From Cryptomeria japonica (lineage: Eukaryota > Streptophyta > Pinopsida > Cupressales > Cupressaceae): DNA of 64,000 bases. Below, piece after piece: positions 1 through 10,719 of the stretch. Within the stretch, counting starts at the first letter, position 1, and each line of letters begins with the position of its first letter. The notes below the pieces were generated by a model, which had not been told where the DNA came from, searched no databases, and saw only the letters and a program-made list of their open reading frames with translations. The translations under genes and the position numbers were made by a program. The stretch covers positions 332,606,302 to 332,670,301 of the forward strand of contig NC_081413.1 of assembly GCF_030272615.1 (NCBI RefSeq), written 5' to 3'.

Positions 1-297
1 AGAGCTCACAAGAAGAGGATGGGAGGTGGGTATTAGGGTTTGTTTCAGAGTTGGCTTTGGTGGTGGCATGTATAGATAGATGGATCAGATGGAGGTTATT
101 TGATGACTCCAATCTTTTTGTAATCTTTTTTGAAGCTTTAAATCAATTAAATATCATATTACCTTCTGGTAGGTCCAGAAAAGTGACAATATGATAAACC
201 CTAACAATAAGTAGTTACGCAAGGACAAAACCCATTATAATATATTTTGGTTCCCCCAAAATAATAAAAGATTCACCAAAATAAATGATTTGAACAA
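1..297. other. No gene seen; AT-rich flank
   Basis: No coding region or element end was recognised. The last ~60 bases carry short motifs of the type 'aaagattcaccaaaa' that recur near 4,360-4,410, suggesting that the same degenerate AT-rich repeat once ran on either side of the material in between. Confidence 0.4.
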
Positions 298-560
298 TTT
301 TTTTGATAAGTGAATAGCTAGGTAGGGCTAGCACCCATTATATTAAGATTTTAAAAGAGATACAACAATATTTGGCTTGTAGACGAAAATACATTCCCAG
401 TAGCATTTCCAATTATCACCTATAACAACCCATAATACAAAATTCAAGCATCAAAATAGAACGAAGTATCTGCACCATACTTCAGGGCTAGGAGACATTT
501 CTAGTCCACCTTGCCACCTTCATAGCTTTGCATTCCTCCCTGAATTTCTTGGCTTGTAAG
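298..560 (-). mobile_element. LINE-like 3' tail (minus strand)
   Basis: Read on the minus strand this stretch ends in 'ttcacttatcaaaaaaa', preceded by 'aatataatgggtgctagccc'. Plant L1-type LINEs commonly end with this kind of 'atgggtgc...cttatc' 3' UTR followed by an A-run. The tail lies at 298-307 in plus coordinates as a T-run. No reverse transcriptase is visible upstream, so this is at most a truncated 3' end or a retroposed transcript. The assignment rests on recalled family appearance, not on a search. Confidence 0.4.
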
Positions 561-1200
561 ATGAGCGGGCAATCCTATCCGCAGTTGGCATGAGCTTTGC
601 CTGCTGCAATTTCCTCCACAACGTGTCTGCCATCCTCAATCCATTCCTCTCCACTCCCTAGCTCTAATACTACTACAATCTTAGCCGTATCCTCCTAATC
701 AATTTCATATTCATCTATCAACCCTTCAGTGGTCAGGTAGTCCCGATGCCAATCGTCCTCCTCGGGTTCCTTGATTTTGGCTACATACATGAGGAAATTG
801 ATACTACATAGTATATCACTCCTTCGTTCCTACAACAACTGTGCATCTTGTGTTTGCACAATCAGAAATTTAAAAACCCTTCCAATGCAATATTTTTTGT
901 GGGAGGGGAATGAGGAGGTTCTCATCCATATTGTCGATGACCCATCAATGTCGCGTAAATATGCATGCTCGAACACCATCTAGGTGAGTTTTTTTTCCCA
1001 CTCCTTGGAATGTCCGAACTGACCCTATGCATGTGATACGTCATCAAAAACTCCAACCCTAGCACTGTCTTGATCACATGAATTATGTGTGGGTGGCCAT
1101 TCACCAAAACCTCCCCTAATTGTTTATCTATGACTTCACCTACAAATGTTGTATGTGGTTTTGTTGCCCTAAGCATAATTGGCGTGTCCATCACTCCCAC
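561..1200 (-). pseudogene. Unrecognised broken coding region upstream of the LINE-like tail
   Basis: Minus-strand reading gives a 92-codon open frame (1200-922) beginning MGVMDTPIMLRATKPHTTF. Further down, in another frame (about 800-490), a protein-like stretch contains IVVVLELGSGEEWIEDG and ends CKAMKVARWTRNVS. The two parts look like pieces of one gene separated by at least one frameshift and a stop. I recognise no domain. Its position just 5' of an A-tailed 3' end suggests it belongs to the same retroposed unit: a degenerate LINE ORF or a retrocopied transcript. Confidence 0.3.
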
Positions 1201-1489
1201 CTCAGTGTTTCCAACTCAAACATGTAATGTGAAAATATGGTAATAGCCTAATGCCCAATTTAAAGGCATTCAATCAGCTTCAGCATAAATGTCTAACTAA
1301 ATGCACACTTACCATAAGTTGCCTTGCATGATATTTATTAATAGTATATATATCTTCTTCTTTTTTCTAAATTTGTATACAAGTACATAAACTCACAAAC
1401 AAAATTTCACTTTCACAAGAGATTTGCAAAGACAAATAACAAAACCATTGATATTATTATTCATGCGAGATCAAGAAGTATATTCTACA

Positions 1490-4020
1490 GACTATATCTA
1501 TAGTAATTGTCATGATAGATCATAAACTAATTACTATTGTTGAAGGAGTATATACATTCTTCACTGTGGAAGACTCCACATTCCAACTTAGATACTACTA
1601 CTATACCCTTTTCCAAAGGGACCAAGATTCCCTCCAAAAAATTCTCTTAATTACAGCCTTGGAATTCCTTTTATAGTAAGGAATGCAACAAGCTTCAAGC
1701 TGTATACAACTGCCATGTTCTTATTTGACATATGTTTGTTTTATACGCATGGAAATGATATATTCGCAATATGAAACCTAAAATAGAACATGATAACTTA
1801 TCAAACCATATGAATAAAACTATCATAAAACTATCATGGACCACGATGAAGAATAAAATATTGTTGAAATTTAACCGCTTGAGTCATGCCACCATCGCAT
1901 TGCTGATAACTTTATGGATGCAAGATTCTAACTATAAAAACTAGAGTAGTTTTACAAATGCAAGATTGTAGTTATAAAACTAGTGGATGAGCTCCAGAGA
2001 TGGGTATTGTAATCAAAACAGGGGTCTGGCTGTAGTTATCAATTTTAACTAAATAAGCTCTTTGTTTGAGCTGACTCTTCCTTGTCCTCATTGTTCTCCT
2101 CCCTGCTCCCTCTCACTCTTAGGCATCAGGAGACGAGGGGGAGAATGTAGGCAGCTAGGGAAAGGCCATCTATAGCTGCAGATGGCCTTTGAAAATCCCT
2201 TTAGCTACCTCCTCTAATTTGAAAGTCTCTTTAGCTACAAAGCAATCTATTGTGCTGCTATAAACATAGCCTTCCTAAAATATTCTCCACCTGGTGTCAT
2301 TAAATCTATATCTTATGAACACACGGGAAACATCTACATATGGGCATTCCATTTCTGATACTGTTCTTGAACAAGTGTAGAGGGAAATATTTATAATTCT
2401 CCTTGATCAACTCAACTGCTACTAATTTATGAAAAAACTCGAAGCTCTAAATTTAGAATTTCTAAATATTCCTTTTCACCTTTTTACCTTTCTAAAGAAT
2501 CAGAACTCTTCATGCCACCTAATGAAAGAATCAAAACTCAATATTCTGCTATAATCATTTAACCATCAATTCAATATTTTCTTCAAGAACAAGCTAACAT
2601 CCATACCCATGCAACTCTTCATCAAAATGACAAGCATAAAGTCCTCTGACAAGAGGAGTGTTTTCTATGCAAAAATATTTCTTAGAATCTGAGATGAAGA
2701 TTTCATACGTGCTAAAAGTACGTTTCTAATTCCAATGGATATGCAATACACTTTCTATATGGGTTATTTTCCAAAAAAATTGTGAAAGATGCGCAAATGA
2801 ACTACAAATGAAGACAATGTTAGCAACAATAATAAATATAGTAGTCTATACATGAACTATTTTAAAAACTACTGAAAGAAAGTGTACATTCTTTCACCAT
2901 GAAACCATCCTACACACTAGACAAGACAAAGCCCCGTTTCTAGTTCTACTCTCCCCGAAGATGAGAAAATTACAGAATCCTTCTTTATGGCCTTGATATT
3001 CCTTTTATAATCGTAAGGAATGCAACAAGATACTGACCTTTTACAAGAATGTGTAACATGTATTGCAACAATGCAATGTCGTAAAACCTCCAGGCCAGTA
3101 TTCTTGAAAGCTTTGGTTTAGAGACACAAAAAGATTCCATGAATGTGAACTACCTTATGATCCATGCCACTATCGCACATTTGTTGTTATTGATGCAGAG
3201 AATACCGGGATACAAGATTCTCATTGCATTTCCTAGTAGGGGATAACTTTGAGAGTTTTGATCAATCAAGGATGCTTGACTCCAAAACCGTATCTCCTGT
3301 GTCTTCACCCAACTTTCTCTCTGCATTCTACCCATTATAAGGAGGACATGGTGGTTGCAAGAGAGATTATAATTATTTTCAACTGTAGCCGAAGCCTGCA
3401 GTTGCACTCGAACCTTTTAATAACCCTCTGGTTATCTTTGGCTATTTTAATAACCCTCTAGCTACAAGGTAAGTCATCAATTTTCTTTACTTCATGGCAT
3501 CTGCAAACCTTCGTCCATATCTCCTTATGCCAGAATTTAGCTGCACCTTCTATGCACTTCATTTTAAAACCTCTGCAAGCAAGAAAACAACACTTCCTAA
3601 AAACTAATTTCTAGAAAATGTCTATCTTCTACATTCTGAAATGCAACATACGAATAATGACCCTATTTCTCGATTTGCGAAGTGGCGTCAATTGACTATC
3701 AGGTCTATACTTTGGATTATTCCACATATTGTATTAATCTGTATGGGATGTACTTTTCTCTCTTTCCACAAGAAAGCTTTCATTCCAATAGTCCTGACAC
3801 CTGTACATGACTCACAGACCTCAACATAGATTAACTCTTAGCTTCTCATTGAATATTAAATATGTGCCATCCTCTGTATTTTTATTCCTCTGACACATGC
3901 AGTGTTTTGAGTTTTCTATGCAGAAGGATAACAAAGAATCCTTGAATCAAGATTTCATACGTGCCAAAAAGTGGATTTCTAAAATATTTGATACGGATAT
4001 GCAGAACACTTACAACTAAG
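1490..4020. repeat. Diverged ~1.3-kb tandem duplication
   Basis: Two consecutive segments, roughly 1,490-2,790 and 2,870-4,020, share landmarks in the same order. These are 'cattccttttatag...aaggaatgcaacaag' (1,665-1,695 and 2,995-3,030), 'catgccaccatcgca' and its variant (1,885 and 3,160), 'ctctgaca...gag..gttttctatgca' (2,645 and 3,890), and 'gatttcatacgtgc.aaaa' followed by 'ggatatgca' (2,700 and 3,950). The copies carry many substitutions and indels. The open frames inside are short and do not match between copies, so no gene is called. Confidence 0.6.
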
Positions 4021-4430
4021 ATGTGATGTGTTTGCTATATTAGTTTTTTTCTCAAATTAGTAATGGAAGATTAGCCTTAATTATTATTTTCCCCTAGAAA
4101 TAATGAATGATTCGCCTTAATTTTTTCAAAATTTTCATGCAATATGAACAAAATTGCCAATGTAATTATTATTTTTTCCCAAAAATAGTGAAATGTTTGC
4201 CTTAATTTTTCAAAAAAATTCACACAAAAGAAAAAGATTCGCCGATAAAATTAATTCTTTTTCCCAAAAAGAATTAAAAATTTGCGTTAATTTTCGTACA
4301 ATTCTTACGCAACTGAGAAAAATTCGCCAACGGAATTTAATATTTTCCCCTATTAAAAAAAAATCACCAAAAAAATAATATTTTCGCCCAAAATATTGAA
4401 AGATGCACCAGGATTTTACACCTTTACCCA
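4021..4430. repeat. AT-rich degenerate short tandem repeats
   Basis: A run of about six loosely related ~55-bp units, each containing a version of 'ttcgccttaatttttcaaaa' followed by 'ttattttttcccaaaaa'. It is low complexity with no credible coding frame. A 7-G run closes the block near 4,430. Confidence 0.5.
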
Positions 4431-4799
4431 GGGGGGGTTTCTTAAAGTTATCCCTGGTCTAGAATCCACCGAACCAACACACCTTCCAATTCTTAGCCCA
4501 ATGAGAAATAGTAAGATTCTCAAATCTTGTCGTTCCCAGTTCACATATATCAGAGATTATACCTTCTGTATCTAAAATCTCGAGGAGAGATCATATGCCA
4601 TGTGACTCTCGATTCTTGATAATGATTTATACATTTATTACTCAACAAAAGCCCAATCACACATCCATATTGGAAACAACTATGTCCTCGAGCATCCAAT
4701 TGACAACACCAACATGTGAACTCCAAGGCAACTAGAATACTATCTTGCATGTCTATCCAATTCCAGATTTGATTCGGAGGTGACATTTCTCAAGCTCGT

Positions 4800-5525
4800 C
4801 CTTCACAATCTACCTAATATCCTTTGACCCTTCATCAATCATGATTTCCTCGGTACCCGTATCCAAAGTCACCCCAATATTGGCCACATGGTCAGCTTCC
4901 TTATTTGCGTCCCAGAATCTATAGTTTTGAATTCTGTTAAGGTACATTATTATGTCCGCCAGATACCAACGAAGCTTCTAGTTGGGAATCGAGTCATTTT
5001 TTTTATGAAATTGATTAAGATTTGTGGATCCCCTTCTACCACCATAGATCCAAAGCCTTGGTCAGCACAATACTTAAGACCTCTCACTAGAACGGCCGCT
5101 TCTGCCTCATTATTGGAAGCAATACCCAGGTTACCAGATATACTGCACAAAATGTCCCCTATGTTATTCCTGACAATACATCCATAACTAGCATTCCCAG
5201 GGTTCCCTTTTGTAGCCCCATCAAAATTAAGTTTGATCCATCCAGCCTCAGGGGGTTCCCAACATGCATTTGAATGTTTGACATGTTTGGATACCACATT
5301 GATGTTTGGAGGAGTAAGAGTACCCCATTCCATTTGATCTTTTTTGTCCCAGTCTAGAATATATTCAATCTTCCTGTAGTAGACTTTTGAATTGGCTACT
5401 TCGCTGATACCCAATTTTATTTTTTCAATTACCTTTGCAACTATGGATTCCTTTTCCTCAAAGATTCTCTTGTTACATTCTTTCCAGATCTGCCATATTA
5501 GCATTGATGGAGAGATTACCCACAA
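4800..5525 (-). pseudogene. LINE RNase H domain (broken)
   Basis: The open frame 5525-4950 (191 codons) contains a type I RNase H core: WIKLNFDGATKGNPGNASYG, then NNEAEAAVLVRGLKYC and VVEGDPQILINFI. These hold the first Asp (FDGA), the Glu (NEAEA) and the next Asp (EGDP) of the DEDD set. After the stop the homology continues in a shifted frame to about 4,800 (DANKEADHVAN-like), which would hold the last Asp. RNase H removes RNA from the RNA-DNA hybrid during target-primed reverse transcription. The region upstream (IWKECNKRIFEEKES) is typical of the linker between the zinc-binding motif and RNase H in plant LINEs. It is frameshifted and presumably inactive. Confidence 0.8.
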
Positions 5526-5639
5526 AGCCCCCCATTAAGATTTCTGGTTCAGAATAGGCCAACTTCTAATCCAATTTTTCATACTAATTTTAGAGGCACA
5601 AACCCACCCCAAGCTTTGGCATAACCAATCCCAACATTG

Positions 5640-5996
5640 TCAAGCAAAGGGGCAGTCTAGCAGTAGATGATTAATTGTTTCGACATTTTGTTTACAAAGA
5701 ACACATATGCTTGGTCCCAAAATGTCGTAGAGCTTCAAGCATTCTCCTGTGAGAATCCTCTTGTGGAATGCAGTCCATAGAAAGGTGTCAGCCCTAGGAG
5801 CCACCATCTTATCCCAGAATTGTCTCAAGGGCCAACCACCCTTCTCTCGTTCCAACCTTTGAATAAGATAACCAAGTTTGGTAGAATATTCACTAGAATG
5901 GGTAGCACACCAAATTATTTCTTCCACCATACACCTAATTATAATTCCCTTGTTTTTCAAAACATCAATTAGCTTCCTCTCATCATTCTCATCCAT
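5640..5996 (-). pseudogene. LINE zinc-binding (zf-RVT-like) region
   Basis: This 118-codon minus-strand frame contains FLWTAFHKRILTGECLKLY, then CVLCKQNVETINHLLLDCPF. The latter is the C-x2-C...H-x3-5-C motif of the zf-RVT domain that follows the reverse transcriptase in plant L1 elements. Conserved WDK and ADTFLW residues precede it. The frame begins inside the LINE polyprotein; its upstream continuation lies across the Tat-like insertion at 39,465 and beyond. The RNase H follows at 5,525 in a different frame after a short gap, so the polyprotein is broken here. Confidence 0.75.
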
Positions 5997-6056
5997 ACAG
6001 TGTCAATCTGCATGTTAATCCATTCGTAGGACTTGCTTCTTGGGAAGATTCCCTGA

Positions 6057-6061
6057 CATAG
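6057..6061. repeat. Left target-site duplication of the Tat-like element (CATAG)
   Basis: CATAG lies directly before the LTR terminus TGTTGG and recurs directly after the opposite terminus CAACA at 39,460-39,464. Five bases is the normal duplication size for Ty3/gypsy integrases. The match proves that 6,062-39,459 entered as one unit and that the two LINE halves were once contiguous. Confidence 0.92.
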
Positions 6062-6873
6062 TGTTGGTTGAAAATTTTGTACACTTGGGGAAATATACAA
6101 AATTGTGGTCTCAACCATAGTGTGTGAGTAAAACTATCCTAATTAAGGGAAGACTCCCCCTATCTATCTAAAGCTTAAAAATAAAATGGGATGAGACAAC
6201 AGGCTTTCTTCTTCTTTCAAGAAAGGCAATATCCTTTTCCTTGAATATAAAAGTGATAGCGATTTGATATAAAACAATAGTAACAACTTTTGAAATGAAA
6301 TGAGATAAAGAAAATGAGGTTTCCTGAAAGCTCAAAGACTTCCGTCACTTCCTTCAGAACAAGACAACAATATCAAGCTCAAAGTCTTGATTATGTGCAA
6401 TCCTATCTACCCTTTTCTATACTAATTTTATTAAGAACAAATTATAACAGCACAAAGACTGAAATATCTTATTCTTTCTACACAAGACAACAAGAACAAC
6501 TATGAGCTCAAAGACTCACAGCTATTTCTCATAAAATCTACTTACTTCTAAACTCTGTTAAGAACAAGTGTAAGCACAAAGTCTTACAACTTTTTCCCAA
6601 TAGAACTTATAATTTAACTAAATTAATCTCCAATACTTGCAACTCAAAAACTCAAAATCAGATTCGATTAAGTTCTCAAAGAAACACTTGCAAGAAAGGT
6701 AATATGGAACACAAACTCAAGAATGTAGCACACAGACTCAAAGCTTGAGCAATTTTCTTTTATTCCTTTCAATTATTCAATTTACACATAAAAGCTCAAA
6801 TACTTCTTTGCTACAAATTTGACAGAATTTTTACTTGCTTTCAAAAAGCTAAAGATTACAATAGACCCCTCAA

Positions 6874-6883
6874 GTATTTATAG
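6874..6883 (-). promoter_or_regulatory. TATA box of the 3' LTR
   Basis: The minus strand reads CTATAAATAC in the context 'cttctataaatacttgag'. The same sequence is at 36,505-36,514 in the other LTR, and a TATA-like 'catatatattgg' sits at the equivalent distance (about 810-840 bp) from the 3' end of the related solo LTR at 46,940-46,949. Conservation of position in three LTRs supports a real promoter. Confidence 0.7.
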
Positions 6884-7088
6884 AAGAGGAGCCTTGAGAA
6901 AAAAGGTGGGAGGATCCCAACTAACTTGAGAGATTCTCTCAACCACCAAGACTTATTCAATAACTAACTATGACTTATTCCAACTACAGTCCTAATTGAA
7001 CTCAACCTGTAGTTGCCTTACATGTAATTACAAAAGTGCAAGTAAAGACTTGACTGGCAATTTATAAAAGGTTTTTACATGTAACTTG

Positions 7089-10000
7089 TCAAAACAAAAT
7101 TAAAACATAAAGATTACAAATTTGGAAAAATACAAATTGAGTGTTGAAAAACACGTAATCTGCAGTATGTGAAGACATGAATCCTTCGAACTTCTGGATG
7201 ATCATTCGTAGCTCAGTGGGATTCAGTTCATGGGTGTTCTTGGCAACAACCATGATCTTCACAATGGTATCATGGCATCGAAGAAGCATAGAGTTGTTCT
7301 TCTCCAAGATGGACTGGATTTTGTGCAAAAAGGTTTGATGTTTCATCAGAGCCTGAATTGAAGCAGCTGAGAATTGTTTGCTCCTCCATTCATTATGAAT
7401 CCTCATTTGTAGATCTGCAAGGACTTCTTCTTCTGGTATCAACTCTCCATTCTGACTCATTATGTTGTAAGAAGCCTTCTCACAATAGGAAATAATACCT
7501 TAAAATACTTCACCCCGCAATCTCATTGCATCATCAATCTCCTCAATGAGGGATTTGAGAACAATGGCTTTATTCTCCAGAAGTTATTCAAATTCTAAGT
7601 ACATGACCCTAGAAGAAAACATGGAATGCTTCTGAAGAACACTCAACTATTGTTGGGGCATGGTGCGCGAGATTATCAAACTATCTTCAACCCTTTCCAG
7701 ATTATGTTTGAAAGTGTTAGAGGTATGATTCATTAGACATCATTCAAAAAATGTCTTTCAGCACTTGTGCACATAGATCATGAAGTTGATCCACACAAGA
7801 ATCCAATGCTTGTACTTTTTGGGCAGCTCTCTCAACTCCATGAATTGGTTATTGGGAACCAGAAGAACTTGTAAGATTACTCCCTTCACCAGCAAGTTTT
7901 GTACTTTTATGAACAGCTGCAAAAAGTTGTCGGTTCTCCTCTTCTAGCTTGTCTTTCTTTGCTATAAGTTTGTCATACCGCTACACTAGTGAGGCTATGG
8001 ATTGTTGGGCATCATGTTTGACCACTTCATACATTTTTTTGCCCAATTATATCCCTATAACCCTATAATCAGAAGCCTGCATTTCCTCACATGGCTTATC
8101 CACAAGGGGCTCAAAAATTTCTACCACTTTCATCTTATTGCTATCAATAGTCACTCTTGAGATTGTCTTGGCCTTTTTAGCAACCTTGGGCCTAGACTGA
8201 TTGAGTTGCTAATAGTCAAAGACATTAGGGGATATTTCCTTCTTCTTCCTCTTTGGGGTAAAATAACTAAGCCATGGAGGTAAAACAACTAGTTCTCCTC
8301 TAGTAGCTTTTGAAAGCGAAGGAGAAGCAGTTTCTATTTGAACAACCATGGTCATCCTGGGAGGAGTATCTATTTGGATGGTGAACATGGTTTTCTCACT
8401 AACCAATGGGTATGAAGATTGCCTCATAAATTCTTCAAAGCCAGAAGTAGAGGTATCAATCTCTGACAACTGGATACATGCAAGAGTATCCTCAAGAATT
8501 TTGAGTGAACTCTCTTGTAGATGATCAGGAGGCAGCTCAACTACTGAAATAGGAATGATAATCTGAGGAGACTCTTCCACTATTATGTCAGGAGGATAAA
8601 GAGGCATCTCGAAGGAAACTGACAAAGGAATCTCATGAGGTGAGTCCAAAGCTAGAGACTTAGGAGCATCATCGGATTGTTGTCCTTTTTTTGGATTATC
8701 ATGATCGATTACATGAACATGGAATTGAGACTTTACCTTTCCACGAACTATTGCCTCCTTAGGAGGAATCACTACTGCCCGAATAACCCACAATTTGATC
8801 CTGGTGCCTGAAGATGATGCACCTTCCTTGTTGTCAATCTGAATCTCAGACTTACGTCCAAGAGGCCCCGTAGAGTCATCTTCTTTCCCAACCTTGGTCT
8901 TGATGAGTCTAACACCATTACCTTTGAGCCAAGTGTTACTGTTAGCCAATATAGGGTGAAATCTTTCAAGAATGAATGTGCATTCTTTATGTGACCATTG
9001 GATTAAAGGAAGTGGGGCTTCCTCAACCCTTCGTGACACATACTGTGGATCGAGCAGGTGACCCTCATCAATCATTCCTTGTGGAATGTCCACCAGGTTC
9101 AGATCAATAACCTGCTCAACGGTAAGCCTACAATAGTCCATCTTGAGAACCTCCATTTCTGTATGGAGATCTACCTAGATATCCTCAATACGATGCACGT
9201 GCACGAAGGAATTTTTGATCTTTTCCTTCATACCCCGGTAATCAAAATCTGACCTGGACTTAAAATTTTTGAGTTTAATCTCTTGCATCTCAGTCTCCAT
9301 AGCTTTGGCTTTGACGGATGTGACAAGAGAATACCGGCCAATTTACAATGGGTTTGTTATAGAAATCCCCATTCTGACCTTATGTCTGATAGATTGATGA
9401 GCGTGCACAACCATGATCTATCTTCCCAACTCCATAAGAATTATCTTATCGGTCGAGTATCTAGGAAGCATGTATGGCTGCCCACTATAGCATTCAAATC
9501 TCATAGAGGTAAAGGTCGGTAATTGAAAAAACAAACACCCATACTTACTCACTCTTTCCCATGTCTCATCTGACACTCTTCTTTTCTTCAGAGTCTTGTC
9601 AAATTGGCACATGAAGTAACCAAAGAATGCATCTTGAACTCTTCTGAAATGCAATCTGCTTGGTCTCAAAGCCAACTGGTCATAATATTCCCATACATGT
9701 ATAAGTGAGCGATCACCCTTGGTAGAAAGGCTAGGTAAATGTCTGAGTGACGCTGCCAAATACACTAAGAATGAATTCATGTAAAACATCATGGTGGTAG
9801 GGACTGCTATAATTTGCTCACATAAAGAATCACTGATAATCTCTCCCCATGATATACGATGGGATTGCCTTATGAACATGGTAAATTGATACATCCAGGG
9901 TTCAAAAACATTGGAGTGTTAAAGACCCATCATCCTGCTGAGGAGAGTTATGATGTCTCAAATTTCCCACTTAAAATCACAATGGTACAACTTATCCCAC

Positions 10001-10719
10001 CTTGAGAAGGTGGCTCATGGCTCATGAATCCACCTATTAATATGATGTTTGCAATCCCTTTCTCTCTTGACATAGTACTCAGCTGCACTATCCCTTAAAA
10101 TTTCCATATAAACAGGTGCTGGTGGTATTCTGAAGATTTTCTCAATTGTATCTGCATCAAGGTGGATTATTGCTTCACCACCATCATTTTTAATGGTTCT
10201 TGTCTCTTTGTCAAAGCGATGGGTGCAAGCAAGAACAAATTTTGGTTCTAGGGCAGCCACTGGAAAAGAGGATGCATGATGGATGTGGTTGTCCAACACC
10301 CGCTGCATATTACTATCATGCGGATCCTCCAATCTCTTGACAAATTCTGACATGTCTGCATGCCCTATCTCCGTATCCTTTATGTGATCCAAATGAGAGA
10401 AAACTTGAGAAGGTGAAACTTCATTCTGATACCTGTCATATTTAAACTTCATCTTCTTTGGAATAGGAGAGGATGGTAAATCTGACATTGAAGGACAACC
10501 TAGTATACTGCGATGAAGACTTAAAAGTGTTAAGGCAACATCATAATCAGTTGCAATTAACATTTTTCCTTCTTCAAATGGGAAGAACTCCAACCCTTGC
10601 ACTTCACGATTTTGTGAGAGAAAGAAGGGAAATAAATGGGAATGGTGGAAAATTGACTTTGACCAATTTTGGATCTTCGGGAAAATTTGACAAGTATACA
10701 AGTTGGGAAGAGTGCACAT
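7089..10719 (-). pseudogene. Large non-gag-pol ORF embedded in the LTR U3 (broken)
   Basis: Three open stretches lie in one frame on the minus strand (10719-10015, 9894-9418, 9156-8209), separated only by stops. The homology then continues to about 7,089 after a frameshift caused by a ~25-bp deletion near 7,735 that the other LTR lacks. The ancestral protein was therefore about 1,200 residues. Its N-terminal part (FVLACTHRFDKETRTI, then IIHLDADTIEKIFRIP) resembles in layout the plant mobile domain of some transposon-derived proteins, which is only an impression. The middle has FTMFIRQSHRISWGEIISD and FYMNSFLVYLAASLRHLP; then comes a Pro/Ser-rich acidic part, and the C-terminus is helical and coiled-coil-like. 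No catalytic motif was recognised. It is co-oriented with gag-pol and lies upstream of the LTR TATA box. Confidence 0.6.

Larger units (their letters stand above)
4500..6056 (-). mobile_element. 3' half of a plant L1-type LINE (minus strand)
   Basis: This is the downstream part of the LINE whose 5' part lies at 39,465-43,530; the Tat-like element sits between them with CATAG on both sides (6,057-6,061 and 39,460-39,464). It carries the zinc-binding region after the reverse transcriptase and a terminal RNase H, the usual order in plant L1 elements that have RNase H. The 3' end is not sharp: coding-like sequence (4,786-4,550) runs to about 4,500 and no clean poly(A) was found, so the left limit is approximate. 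Confidence 0.75.
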
